This document shows, piece by piece, positions 19,370-28,231 of a DNA stretch of 64,000 nt. The DNA is from Streptococcus alactolyticus (GTDB taxonomy: Bacteria; Bacillota; Bacilli; Lactobacillales; Streptococcaceae). The notes below the pieces were generated by a model that saw nothing but the letters and a program-made list of their open reading frames with translations, had not been told where the DNA came from and ran no database searches. The stretch covers positions 1-64,000 of the forward strand of contig NZ_JAAXMT010000010.1 in the NCBI RefSeq assembly GCF_012277075.1, given 5' to 3'. A program made the position numbers and the translations under genes. Each line of letters begins with the position of its first letter. The stretch's first letter is position 1.

Positions 19370-20324
19370 ACCCGTGGTGCTAGTTGAAAAATCTCAAATT
19401 ATAAACCCAAATAATACTTTCTAACCACAGTTCCAGTCCGCATAAGCTACGAACAAGGGGGCTTTGAATATCAAATTCTGTACAGAGTACCGAAAATCTC
19501 GTTTCAATAGTTCGTCGTTTAGCCATTAATTTCCAATTATCATGATGTTTAGCTTCGCTTATGTTTTGACGTAACGGTGTCCAAAGCTGGTATCCTTTTT
19601 GTGCTAATCGTTGCTTCAATGATTGGCTAGTATAGCCTAAATCCGCTAAAATAATAGGAAAATTGGTATCTTCTGGTAATTCCTCACAGACTTTACTATC
19701 ATGGGTTGATGCAGGTGTCACGAGGTAGTTCACAACGTAACCTGATAAGGTTACCAACATATGCACCTTGAAACCATAAAACCACATTTGTTTAGCTGAA
19801 TTAAAGGAAATATCAGCCTGTTCGTCCCGAAAAATCCTAGTTTTAAAATTTCTAACTGGAAGACAAACAGGAAGTGGAAAGCTATCTACAATAACAAGCT
19901 CATCTTTAGGTATTCGTTTTGTTAGCGCTTGTCTGATTAGTTTAAATAGAGGAAGCAAATATTTTGCACGACGATAAAATCGCGTACGTTCTAATCCACT
20001 ACTACCAATAAATAACTGACACATACGGTAAAACTTACGCTGAGACCGAATACCTAACTCTACTTGTAAAAATAAGAGAACTAAATAGAACTATCTTTTG
20101 TTTTACAAAGTTTGATATTGTGGCGTTCACGCAATAACTTGGGACTGTATTGACGATAAATAAGAGTACAAAATTGTTTTAATGGCTTCATATCCCATTG
20201 TAAATGATGAGATTTAGCGGTATACTGTAAATGGCTCATTTGGACTACCTCCTGTTTAGTTGTCACTTACAGTATAGTCCATTTGGGCTTTTTTCGTGTC
20301 TTAAATTTAACTAGCACCACGGGT
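19370..20324 (-). mobile_element. IS982-family element, copy 2, 955 bp
   Basis: Complete ends ACCCGTGGTGCTAGTT...AACTAGCACCACGGGT, in the same orientation as copy 1. The transposase would run from 20239 (MSHLQYTAKSHHLQW, with AGGAGGT upstream) to 19380, about 286 aa. The frame breaks near 20081-20086: the first part ends KTKDSSI-stop, while the sequence continues as VLLFLQVELGIRSQRKFYRM in the next frame, consistent with one lost base. The C-terminal part (19380-20024) holds the DSFPLPVC and ADLGYTSQS motifs. Probably inactive, unless frameshifting restores it. Confidence 0.9.
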
Positions 20325-20440
20325 ATATCATAATAAGCGATAAGCGAGAAAGTAAATAATTACTAGTAAAACTTTATTCACCTTATAGAAACATTTAAGT
20401 GTCACATGGTATGTCTTACCCTAACTAGCAGGAGGAAATT

Positions 20441-20624
20441 ATGATGAAAAAGCTTACTTACTAATGAAAAAACAAATATTGTCGGTGGATTTGGTTATCA
20501 ATGGAAATGCAAAACAACTGGTTGGGAAAGCAGCTGGCATGCTACTTATCCAGGTTCTGCAAAACTAGCAATAGCTCACCAATCTCAATATGCAGGTCAC
20601 GTTGCAACAGTTTATGCTGTTTAG
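20441..20624 (+). pseudogene. double-glycine bacteriocin-like peptide, frameshifted
   Basis: A strong AGGAGG precedes ATGATGAAAAAG, but the frame stops after seven codons. The stretch CTTACTTACTAATG contains a tandem TTAC TTAC. Removing one copy gives MMKKLTNEKTNIVGG followed by 44 residues starting FGYQWKCKTTGWESSW and ending in HVATVYAV. That is a short leader ending in Gly-Gly plus a small Gly/Ala/Trp-rich mature peptide, typical of class II bacteriocins or pheromones. No immunity or export gene is adjacent. The exact family was not recognised. Confidence 0.6.
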
Positions 20625-20639
20625 TTTTTAACCTATGTG

Positions 20640-20745
20640 ATGTTGTATAATATCTATAAGGTACTAAAAAAGGGGCTCGAGCTAGGCTCAAGTCCCCTGA
20701 GCATTAATATACCTTACTGCTTCAACAGAGTGACATATTATAACA
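20640..20745. other. structured intergenic region with facing promoters
   Basis: On plus, TGTTGTATAAT is an extended -10 (about 20642-20652). On minus, a TTATAATA -10 lies around 20738-20745. Between them are nested inverted repeats TAAGGTA / TACCTTA around AGGGGCT...AGTCCCCT. Convergent transcription over a hairpin resembles a type I toxin-antitoxin or antisense layout, but no Fst-like peptide was found on either strand. Confidence 0.4.
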
Positions 20746-20807
20746 CTGTTATTTTATTTAGCATCGGTATTAAAACATAGCTCGCTTGTCGATAAATGAA
20801 ACATAAA

Positions 20808-20832
20808 ACCTCCTGACAAAAATCAGGAGGTT
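20808..20832 (-). terminator. leuS terminator
   Basis: Perfect stem AACCTCCTGA / TCAGGAGGTT lies 15 bases past the leuS stop. The T tail is short on minus. Confidence 0.75.
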
Positions 20833-20847
20833 AAAGGTTATTTTACT

Positions 20848-23349
20848 TTATTTGACAACGATGTTGACAAGTTTGTTAGGGACAGCAATAACTTTGACGA
20901 TATCTTTGCCTGCGATTTCAGCTTGAATCTTGTCATTGGAAAGGGCGAGTTTTTCGAGTTCTTCGCGACTTGCGTCTTTTGGTACGACCAATTTAGCTCG
21001 TACTTTTCCTTTGATTTGGATGACAATTTCAACGTCGTTTTCAACAAGTTTTGATTCATCCCATGTTGGCCATGCCACGTATGAAATGCTTTCACCTGAT
21101 TGGGTCACGTTTTGCCACAATTCTTCAGCAAGGTGTGGGGCAAATGGAGCCAACAATTGAATGAAGCCTTTGGCGTAATCTACAAAGAGTTTGTCTTCTT
21201 TGTTGGCGCTGTTTACAAAGACCATCAATTGTGCAATCGCTGTGTTGAATTTCATGGCTTCGAGCTGTTCTGTAACGGCTTTAACGGTTTCATTGTAAAC
21301 CTTGTCTAAAGTACCGTTATTGTCAGCAACGATATCTTTGGTTGTCAACAGGCGGTAAACGCGGTCAAGGAACTTACGTGAGCCTTCAAGACCTTCTTCA
21401 GACCAAGCGATAGAAGCGTCCAATGGTCCCATAAACATTTCATACACGCGCAATGTGTCGGCACCATAGCGTTCAACTACGTCGTCAGGGTTGACAACGT
21501 TTTTCAATGATTTAGACATTTTAGCTGGTGCTTGTTCCAATTCTTCGCCAGTTTCGATGTTGAAGAATAACCCATCGCGTTTTTCAACCTTGTCTGTTGG
21601 TACAAGGGCTCCACGGTGGTCGCGGTAGCTTGTTCCCAAAATCATCCCTTGGTTAAAGAGTTTTTGGAACGGTTCTTTGGTTGGAACAACGCCTAAATCA
21701 TAAAGGAATTTGTGCCAGAAGCGAGCGTAAAGCAAGTGAAGCACGGCGTGTTCGGCACCACCGATGTAAATATCAACTGGCAACCATTGTTTCAATAATT
21801 CTTCGTCAGCTAGTTTTTCGTCGTTATGCGGGTCGATGTAGCGTAGGAAGTACCAGCTTGAACCTGCCCATTGTGGCATGGTATTGGTTTCACGGCGCCC
21901 TTTAACACCGTCTTCACGAGTAACTTCTAACCAATCTGTCAAGTTAGCTAGTGGTGACTCCCCTGTTCCTGAAGGTTTAATGTCCTTAGTTACTGGCAAG
22001 ACCAGAGGAAGTTGGTCTTCTGGAAGGGCAGTGGTTGTGCCATCTTCCCAGTGAACGATTGGAATTGGTTCACCCCAGTAGCGTTGGCGTGAAAAGAGCC
22101 AGTCGCGTAAACGGTAAGTGACTTTTTTATTTCCCACTCCTTCAGCTTCGAGCCATTCGACCATTTTGTCAATGGCTTGCGCTTTGTCAAGACCGTCTAG
22201 GAAGCCAGAATTGATGTGAATACCGTCTTCTGTGTAAGCTTCTTCTTCAACATTGCCGCCTTCAAGTACTGGGATAATATCTAGATTGAATTGTTTAGCG
22301 AATTCCCAGTCGCGTGTGTCGTGGGCAGGAACAGCCATGATAGCACCAGTTCCATAGCTCACAAGCACATAATCTGCAATCCAAATTGGCATTTCACGAC
22401 CATTGACAGGATTGATCGCATAGCTACCTGTCCAAACACCTGTTTTTTCTTTAGCAAGGTCTGTACGCGCAAGGTCAGATTTGAGGCTTGCTTGGTGTTT
22501 GTAATCTGCCACAGCTTGTGCTTGTTCAGGCGTTGTAATAGCATCAACCAATGGGTGTTCAGGTGCTAAAACAGCATAAGTCGCACCAAAAAGAGTATCA
22601 GGACGAGTGGTAAAGACTGTGAAATCTTGGTCTGTGTCCTTCACTTTGAAGGTCACATTGGCACCTGTTGATTTACCAATCCAGTTGCGTTGCATATCTT
22701 TGATTGATTCAGGCCAGTCAAGGTCTTCCAAATCTTCTAGCAAGCGCTCTGCATAAGCTGTGATTTTAAGCATCCATTGACGCATTGGTTTGCGGACAAC
22801 TGGGTACCCTCCACGTTCAGAAGTACCGTCAGGAAGCACTTCTTCGTTGGCGATGGCTGTTCCCAATTCTTCAACCCAGTTAACAGGCACTTCAGCTTCG
22901 TATGCCAAGCCTTTTTCATACAATTTTGTGAAAATCCACTGTGTCCATTTGTAGTAGCTAGGGTCAGTGGTATTTACTTCACGGTCCCAGTCGTATGAGA
23001 AACCAAGTGCATTGATTTGGCGTTTGAAGTTAGCGATGTTTTGCGCTGTAAATTCAGCTGGGTCATTTCCTGTATCCATCGCGTATTGCTCAGCAGGAAG
23101 TCCAAAAGCGTCCCATCCCATTGGGTGAAGCACGTTATAGCCTTGTGCACGTTTGAAACGACTCAAAATATCAGTTGCTGTGTAGCCTTCTGGGTGTCCA
23201 ACGTGAAGCCCTGCACCTGACGGGTAAGGAAACATATCCAACGCGTAAAAGTTTGGTTTATCAGCGTCTGTTCCTGTTTTGAACGTATGATTGTCAGCCC
23301 AATGAGCCTGCCATTTTTTCTCAATTTCTTTGTGATTGTAAGTTGCCAT
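20848..23349 (-). CDS. leuS: leucyl-tRNA synthetase
   Basis: Class I aminoacyl-tRNA synthetase charging tRNA-Leu. The HIGH-type motif HVGH is at residues 49-52 and KMSKS at about 610. The CP1 editing domain (VPAHDTRD) and the C-terminal domain ending in NIVVK are present. The 833-aa length is the standard bacterial one. No T-box is seen in the 79-base upstream gap. Monocistronic, with its own terminator. Confidence 0.98.
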   Translation of the reverse strand: MATYNHKEIEKKWQAHWADNHTFKTGTDADKPNFYALDMFPYPSGAGLHVGHPEGYTATDILSRFKRAQGYNVLHPMGWDAFGLPAEQYAMDTGNDPAEFTAQNIANFKRQINALGFSYDWDREVNTTDPSYYKWTQWIFTKLYEKGLAYEAEVPVNWVEELGTAIANEEVLPDGTSERGGYPVVRKPMRQWMLKITAYAERLLEDLEDLDWPESIKDMQRNWIGKSTGANVTFKVKDTDQDFTVFTTRPDTLFGATYAVLAPEHPLVDAITTPEQAQAVADYKHQASLKSDLARTDLAKEKTGVWTGSYAINPVNGREMPIWIADYVLVSYGTGAIMAVPAHDTRDWEFAKQFNLDIIPVLEGGNVEEEAYTEDGIHINSGFLDGLDKAQAIDKMVEWLEAEGVGNKKVTYRLRDWLFSRQRYWGEPIPIVHWEDGTTTALPEDQLPLVLPVTKDIKPSGTGESPLANLTDWLEVTREDGVKGRRETNTMPQWAGSSWYFLRYIDPHNDEKLADEELLKQWLPVDIYIGGAEHAVLHLLYARFWHKFLYDLGVVPTKEPFQKLFNQGMILGTSYRDHRGALVPTDKVEKRDGLFFNIETGEELEQAPAKMSKSLKNVVNPDDVVERYGADTLRVYEMFMGPLDASIAWSEEGLEGSRKFLDRVYRLLTTKDIVADNNGTLDKVYNETVKAVTEQLEAMKFNTAIAQLMVFVNSANKEDKLFVDYAKGFIQLLAPFAPHLAEELWQNVTQSGESISYVAWPTWDESKLVENDVEIVIQIKGKVRAKLVVPKDASREELEKLALSNDKIQAEIAGKDIVKVIAVPNKLVNIVVK

Positions 23350-23428
23350 GTCATTTCTCCATGTTCATAGTATAGCTTCTATTATACCATGAAAATAACA
23401 AAGAAAAAAGGCGAAATCACTGGGGACT

Positions 23429-24274
23429 TCATGCCTTCGATAAATAAGCTTGTAAGCTCGCCATATCTGCTTTGGCTTGTTTCAAGCCAATCTGATAAAT
23501 CTCTTCAAACTTGTCAGGGTTGGTTTCCAGACGTCCAATCTCTAATGGTTGGCTTGGTCTAATCGCAAAAACTTGCCCCTTCTGCTCCAAATCAATAATG
23601 TGCTCCAGCGTGTCATTATAGTATTGGTAACGTTTGGAAGCCACTTCGACAAAGTTAGGGTAATGCCTATAAAGCAACTTGTAAAGGCGACCACTAGACG
23701 CTTTTTTGCGGTAATCAAGCGGACGTGTCAAGACCACGATGAGTTTATCAAAGCCAAGGCTTTTGGCAAAATCAACAGGAATGCTGTCTGACAAGCCACC
23801 ATCAAGGTAATGTTTGCCCTGCCACTCAACAATTTTTGAGGCTACTGGCAAGGCCGAACTGGCACGAAACAACTCCATTTGCTCAAACACATTGTCAATC
23901 TTGTGGTATTCTGCCTTACCTGTTTCAAGATTGGTGACAGTGACGTAAAAAGGAACACCAGATTGCTCAAAGGTTTCCTCATCAAAAACATCTAATTCCA
24001 TGGGAACCTTGTAATAAGCAAATTCTTTGTTGACCACATTGCCCGTTCGTAACCAAGAACGAAGGCCCATGTAGTTAGGATAAGAAGCGTATTTTTGATT
24101 GTAACGGAGAGCTCTGCCCTTTTGCTTAGATAAAAAATTCACCCCAAAAAGTGCCCCAGCTGATACCGCGACTATCCCGTCAACCTTGATACCAGCATCT
24201 AAAAATGCATCGAGAACGCCAGCCGTGTAAAGCCCACGCATTCCCCCACCTTCTAATACTAAACCAACAGACAT
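23429..24274 (-). CDS. patatin-like phospholipase
   Basis: 281-aa patatin-family acyl hydrolase of the YjjU/RssA type. The oxyanion loop GGGMRGLY is at residues 9-16. The nucleophile motif reads AVSAG (about 36-40), with Ala in the first position where GxSxG is usual. The partner Asp is in DGGLSDSIPV (about 158). Cytoplasmic, with no signal peptide. Substrate unknown. It sits between leuS and nusG with separate spacing. Confidence 0.85.
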   Translation of the reverse strand: MSVGLVLEGGGMRGLYTAGVLDAFLDAGIKVDGIVAVSAGALFGVNFLSKQKGRALRYNQKYASYPNYMGLRSWLRTGNVVNKEFAYYKVPMELDVFDEETFEQSGVPFYVTVTNLETGKAEYHKIDNVFEQMELFRASSALPVASKIVEWQGKHYLDGGLSDSIPVDFAKSLGFDKLIVVLTRPLDYRKKASSGRLYKLLYRHYPNFVEVASKRYQYYNDTLEHIIDLEQKGQVFAIRPSQPLEIGRLETNPDKFEEIYQIGLKQAKADMASLQAYLSKA

Positions 24275-24375
24275 TTACAGACTCCTTTATTCTTGTATAT
24301 AACTATGTACAGTATATCAAATGATTGGCAAAAGCACACAATGCCGATATCATTTTTAGCCACCGACCAACAAAA

Positions 24376-24399
24376 AAGCTAGAGCATTCACCCTAGCTT
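24376..24399 (-). terminator. nusG terminator
   Basis: AAGCTAG / CTAGCTT hairpin, followed on minus by a T run, 16 bases past the nusG stop. Confidence 0.8.
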
Positions 24400-24414
24400 A
24401 ATCATGACGCTTGT

Positions 24415-24954
24415 TTACAGTTCAGCGATTTGGTAAAGTTCCAATTCTGCTTGTGTTTCTGTTCCAAACATATTAATCATCAATTTCACTTTGTTGTTTT
24501 CAATTTCAACGACGCGACCTTCTTGTCCCATAAAGGCACCATCAATGATTTGAACCACGTCACCTTCTTTAATGTTGGTATCAATCACATCAACCGTTTG
24601 ACCCATTGAGATGAGAATTGAGCGGATTTCTTCTTCCAAGAGCGGTGTTGGTTTTGAACGGTTACCGTGTGACCCAACAAATCCTGTAACGTTTGGTGTG
24701 TTACGCACAACAAACCAAGCTTCGTCTGTCATAACCATCTCAACCAAGACATAACCAGGGAAACGGTTTTCTTCAACTTCTTTGACTTTCCCGTTTTTCT
24801 CAACATTGACAGTTTGCGTTGGGATTTCCACGCGCAAAATATTGTCCAACATATTGTAGGTTTGGGCACGTTGCAAAAGGGTTTCTTTCACTTTATTTTC
24901 ATACCCAGAGTAAGTTTGTAGCACAAACCAGCCTTTATCAAATGAATCTAGCAT
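24415..24954 (-). CDS. nusG: transcription antitermination protein NusG
   Basis: RNA polymerase-associated pausing/antitermination factor coupling transcription and translation. The NGN domain (about 1-110, with WFVLQTYSGYE and RFPGYVLVEM) is followed by a KOW domain (IKEGDVVQIIDGAFMGQEG). I chose the start MLDSFDK at 24954 because GGAGG precedes it by five bases; an ATG four codons upstream overlaps that site. The protein is 179 aa. Order is secE then nusG, as in other streptococci. Confidence 0.97.
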   Translation of the reverse strand: MLDSFDKGWFVLQTYSGYENKVKETLLQRAQTYNMLDNILRVEIPTQTVNVEKNGKVKEVEENRFPGYVLVEMVMTDEAWFVVRNTPNVTGFVGSHGNRSKPTPLLEEEIRSILISMGQTVDVIDTNIKEGDVVQIIDGAFMGQEGRVVEIENNKVKLMINMFGTETQAELELYQIAEL

Positions 24955-24969
24955 CTTTTCCTCCACTAT

Positions 24970-24990
24970 AAAAAGCCCTGAGGGCTCTTT
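24970..24990 (-). terminator. terminator-like hairpin in nusG leader
   Basis: On minus, AAAGAGCCC TCA GGGCTTTTT forms a 9-bp stem (one G-T) ending in T5, only 7 bases before the nusG Shine-Dalgarno. It may end the upstream transcript or attenuate nusG. Confidence 0.55.
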
Positions 24991-25060
24991 GCTTCGTTTT
25001 TTCTTTCATTATAGAATAAAAAGGCGTTCTCTGTCAATGATGGACTCGGGGAAACCACAA

Positions 25061-25090
25061 AAAAAGTGATGGGAAGTCCCACCACTTTTT
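25061..25090 (-). terminator. secE terminator
   Basis: AAAAAGTGaTGGGA / TCCCAcCACTTTTT hairpin, 11 bases past the secE stop. Confidence 0.8.
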
Positions 25091-25100
25091 GTTATTCTAC

Positions 25101-25277
25101 CTAAAAACGGTTCAATAAGTCCGTTACTCCCAACGAGAGTAGTTTATCAAAGATATAAATCGCAAGTGTAAAAAACGCTGTATACTCTAATACAGAAATA
25201 AAATCTCTCCAACGTTGTCTACGATCTGGCCATGTTGTATCTCTTAAAACCGCAAAAACTCCCTTAATAAATCCCAC
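25101..25277 (-). CDS. secE: preprotein translocase subunit SecE
   Basis: Small membrane subunit of the SecYEG channel. One transmembrane segment (about 30-50: YTAFFTLAIYIFDKLLSLGV) is preceded by the amphipathic, conserved TTWPDRRQRWRDF. I chose the GTG at 25277 because AAGGAGGAG ends seven bases before it. This gives 58 aa, the usual streptococcal length. Upstream reading from 25295 would translate the ribosome-binding site. Confidence 0.9.
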   Translation of the reverse strand: MGFIKGVFAVLRDTTWPDRRQRWRDFISVLEYTAFFTLAIYIFDKLLSLGVTDLLNRF

Positions 25278-25319
25278 GGATCGCTCCTCCTTCACACTCG
25301 TTACGTAATCGCCTTAATA

Positions 25320-25472
25320 TTAACGTGTTTCTTTGTGTAACGTGTATTTCTTACAATGTTTACAATATTTATTGACTTCTAAACGTACAGGTTTAGGGTT
25401 GCTGCTCACTCCGATAGAGTAGTTACGGCTCCCACACTCTGTACAAGCTAAACTTGCTTTTTTCTGTGCCAT
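25320..25472 (-). CDS. rpmG: 50S ribosomal protein L33
   Basis: 50-aa zinc-ribbon type L33. Two CxxC pairs (ACTECGS and YCKHCKKY) show it is the zinc-binding version. ATG follows GGAGGCATT. It stands between pbp2A and secE on the same strand, the conserved pbp2a-rpmG-secE-nusG order. Confidence 0.95.
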   Translation of the reverse strand: MAQKKASLACTECGSRNYSIGVSSNPKPVRLEVNKYCKHCKKYTLHKETR

Positions 25473-25519
25473 AATGCCTCCAATATCATCCTATCATCTT
25501 TTTATCATTTTATCAAGTT

Positions 25520-27832
25520 TTAATTCGTTCGTCTATTAAACCAGTTGGAAACATTGTCCCAAACGTCTTGAACGGCTTGACCTATCTTTTCCTTGGCGGT
25601 TTGTGCTGATTCTTGAACCTTATCCAAAAAGTTATCTGAGCTAGATGATGGGCTAGTGTCAGTGTCAGACGCGTTGGCACTATAAATCAAGTCGTAACCG
25701 TTTTGACTATAAGCATTTTCAACAGTAAAGGCAGTACCTGCGGTGTATGGCAAGATGCGATTGGCAACAGCACTGAAAATCGTTGAGGCTGTTCCCGAGC
25801 TGGCATCTGTCAGGTAGTGATTTTCGTCCGTCGAATCATAGCCTAGCCACTGGGCAATCACCACATCAGGCGTGTAACCAATCACCCACTGGTCGCTCGT
25901 CAAATTGTCATTGAAGCTTGTTTCAACCGTACCTGTTTTTCCTGCCATGGTATAACCATAAGCATTGGCATTGATAGCAGAACCATTTGAAAAGGTTCCT
26001 AACATCATGCTGGTCATCTTGTCCGCAACAGTTTGGCTAATCACGCGTTTTTGGTCTTGTTTAAACTGTGCAATGACTTCACCGCTGGCATTTTCAATAC
26101 GTGAAATCAAATGAGCCGTTGGCATGATACCGTCATTGGCAAAGGTTGAATAGGCCTGGGCCATTTCAAGCGGGTTGGTTGTGACACCGCCACCCAGCGC
26201 GATACCCAGTTCTTCCTTGACCTTCTTCATGTTCAGACCGAATTTCTCACCGTAAGTAATACCCTTGCTGATACCGATTTTATTGAGCAAATAAACAGCT
26301 GGAATATTGTAAGAATTAGCCAAGGCTTGATACATAGGAACATCAGCTGTTTCAACGCCACCATAGTTTCCAGGATCATAGCCATCGTAATCTTGCACGG
26401 TATTTGGCAATTCCGTCGTAATCGAATAGCCCGCCGCGACGGCTGGAGTGTAAACCACCAACGGTTTAATGGTTGATCCTGGGCTACGTGAGGCTTGGGT
26501 CGCGTAGTTGAAACTTCTAAAGGAAGCCGAACTTGAGCTCACACGCCCAACTAAACTACGCACAGCACCAGTTGCGGGATCCATTGCGACGCTGGCTCCT
26601 TGAGCGCTTTGACCATCATAACTTGACGTTGGGAAATAACTCGTGTCGTCAAAAACAGCCTGCATATTGTCTTGATAATTTTGGTCTAACTCCGTATAGA
26701 TTTTATAGCCATTGTTGACAATATCATTTTCTGACAGATTGTATTTTTGCTCTGCTTCTTGAATAACCGCATCAAAGTAAGACGGGTACTGATAACTATC
26801 AGAAGTTCCTGTATAAGTATCGTGCAACTCACTGGCAATATCCACTTGTGAGGCCTCATCAGCTTGTTCTTGCGTGATTTTACCAGCGTGAACCATGGCC
26901 TGCAAGACCGTATTCCTTCGGTTGGTTGCATTCTCCACTGAGTAATATGGGTTGTAAATCTCAGGCCCCTTCAACATTCCAGCCAAAATAGCCGATTGCT
27001 CCAAGGTCAAATTCTCAGCGTCAGTACCAAAGTATTTTTGACTGGCATCTTCAACACCCCAAACCGAATTACCAAAATACGCATTGTTCAAATACATGGT
27101 CAAGATGTCGTCTTTGCTGTATTTTTTGGTCAACTCTAGCGCTAGGAAAAATTCCTTGGCTTTACGCGTGACGGTCTGTTCTTGGCTCAGGTAAGCATTT
27201 TTCGCCAATTGTTGCGTAATGGTCGAACCACCACCAAAACGCCCAAACGTAAAGACTGCCAACAAGAAACGCGAGTAATTGATACCGCTATTTTGGTAAA
27301 AGGTTCTATCCTCCGTGGCAATAACCGCTTCTTTCATGTAATCGCTGATATTGTCAAGGTCCACATAAGTTCCTTTTTGTCCCGACAGCGAGCCAATTTG
27401 CTCATCATTTTTATCGTAGATGACAGTGGTAGCCTTCAAGGCATCTTGCAAATCAGAAACGTTGGTTGATTTAGCAACCAAATAAAGGTAAGAACCAATC
27501 GCCAAGGTCGCTATCCCCGCCAAAATCAGCAGTATTTTACCAATATGGTAACGGCGCCAAAAACGGCGGATGGGATTCTGAGGAGAGGGTACAAACCGCA
27601 GGATTTTTTGCACCCAAGCGGGATAATGCTTGATTTTATCTTGGTGCGCACGGCTTCGCTGATAGCGTGGTGCAGCCTCTCCTTCTTGAGAATGGTCAGT
27701 AACGTCTTCAGGACTTTCTTCCTCGTTGAGCCACTCTTCAAAATTACGGTCCTCTTCCTGAGAAGATTCCCTTCCTGTCAAGCGCCTAACAAAGGACAGA
27801 AAGCTTTCTTTAATTCTTTTTAAATGTGTCAT
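25520..27832 (-). CDS. pbp2A: penicillin-binding protein 2A
   Basis: Bifunctional class A PBP polymerising and cross-linking peptidoglycan at the cell surface. A cytoplasmic, charged N-terminus (about 1-95) is followed by a signal anchor (IGKILLILAGIATLAIGSYLYL). The glycosyltransferase 51 domain has ATEDRTFYQNSGI. The transpeptidase domain has SPGSTIKP (SxxK), SYN and KTGTVE. The C-terminal tail is rich in Ser and Asp. The protein is 770 aa. It lies upstream of rpmG-secE-nusG in the same direction. Confidence 0.95.
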   Translation of the reverse strand: MTHLKRIKESFLSFVRRLTGRESSQEEDRNFEEWLNEEESPEDVTDHSQEGEAAPRYQRSRAHQDKIKHYPAWVQKILRFVPSPQNPIRRFWRRYHIGKILLILAGIATLAIGSYLYLVAKSTNVSDLQDALKATTVIYDKNDEQIGSLSGQKGTYVDLDNISDYMKEAVIATEDRTFYQNSGINYSRFLLAVFTFGRFGGGSTITQQLAKNAYLSQEQTVTRKAKEFFLALELTKKYSKDDILTMYLNNAYFGNSVWGVEDASQKYFGTDAENLTLEQSAILAGMLKGPEIYNPYYSVENATNRRNTVLQAMVHAGKITQEQADEASQVDIASELHDTYTGTSDSYQYPSYFDAVIQEAEQKYNLSENDIVNNGYKIYTELDQNYQDNMQAVFDDTSYFPTSSYDGQSAQGASVAMDPATGAVRSLVGRVSSSSASFRSFNYATQASRSPGSTIKPLVVYTPAVAAGYSITTELPNTVQDYDGYDPGNYGGVETADVPMYQALANSYNIPAVYLLNKIGISKGITYGEKFGLNMKKVKEELGIALGGGVTTNPLEMAQAYSTFANDGIMPTAHLISRIENASGEVIAQFKQDQKRVISQTVADKMTSMMLGTFSNGSAINANAYGYTMAGKTGTVETSFNDNLTSDQWVIGYTPDVVIAQWLGYDSTDENHYLTDASSGTASTIFSAVANRILPYTAGTAFTVENAYSQNGYDLIYSANASDTDTSPSSSSDNFLDKVQESAQTAKEKIGQAVQDVWDNVSNWFNRRTN

Positions 27833-27983
27833 AATTCCATTATAGCAATTTCCCTTAAAATCGTCAGAAATGAAAAGGATGTCATTTGTTATAACGTTTT
27901 CATTCTATTTTTAAGGTTTTATGATAAAATGGTAGGGTAGAGATATCTGGTCAGACAAAGATATTAGAAAGGAATTGCTTATC

Positions 27984-28181
27984 ATGAACAAAGAATTTGA
28001 AGCATTTAAAAAAACACTTTCTCCTGAAAGTCTAAAAACCATCTACGATGAAACAAAGATTGAAGTTTCTGAAAGCGAAACCGAAGGAACAGAAGCTTAT
28101 TCTGTCGCAGTAGCAAGCCAAATGGCGGTCAACTTGGTGGAAAAATACCATGCTTGGCTCAAAGAAAATGAAAGCAAATAG
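27984..28181 (+). CDS. conserved small hypothetical protein
   Basis: 65-aa acidic protein (MNKEFEAFKKTLSPESLKTIYDETK). AGAAAGGAATTG precedes the ATG at 27984; the TTG nine bases upstream is less likely. No motif, signal or membrane segment was recognised. A -10-like TAAAAT and a terminator (28189-28219) bracket it as a single-gene unit, divergent from pbp2A. Similar small proteins occur in streptococci, but the function is unknown. Confidence 0.75.
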   Translation: MNKEFEAFKKTLSPESLKTIYDETKIEVSESETEGTEAYSVAVASQMAVNLVEKYHAWLKENESK

Positions 28182-28188
28182 GGCTTTA

Positions 28189-28219
28189 GCGCATCTCGTT
28201 GAGGTGCGTTTTTTTTTGG
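28189..28219 (+). terminator. terminator
   Basis: CGCATCTC / GAGGTGCG hairpin followed by nine T. It ends the 65-aa gene and directly precedes the next gene's -10. Confidence 0.9.
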
Positions 28220-28225
28220 TATAAT
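28220..28225 (+). promoter_or_regulatory. -10 box of the RluA-family gene
   Basis: TATAAT ends six bases before the ATG at 28232, so the start of transcription would fall on or next to the start codon. No Shine-Dalgarno is present. Confidence 0.6.
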
Positions 28226-28231
28226 AGAGTT

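Noticed and set aside
20464-20568. 34-aa ORF starting inside the bacteriocin-like region
   Set aside because: No ribosome-binding site, and it is out of frame with the double-glycine peptide, which has clear class II features.
20643-20720. Fst/Ldr-type toxin in the facing-promoter region
   Set aside because: Both strands read; the only short frame (MLRGLEPSSS...) has no membrane segment and no Fst motif.
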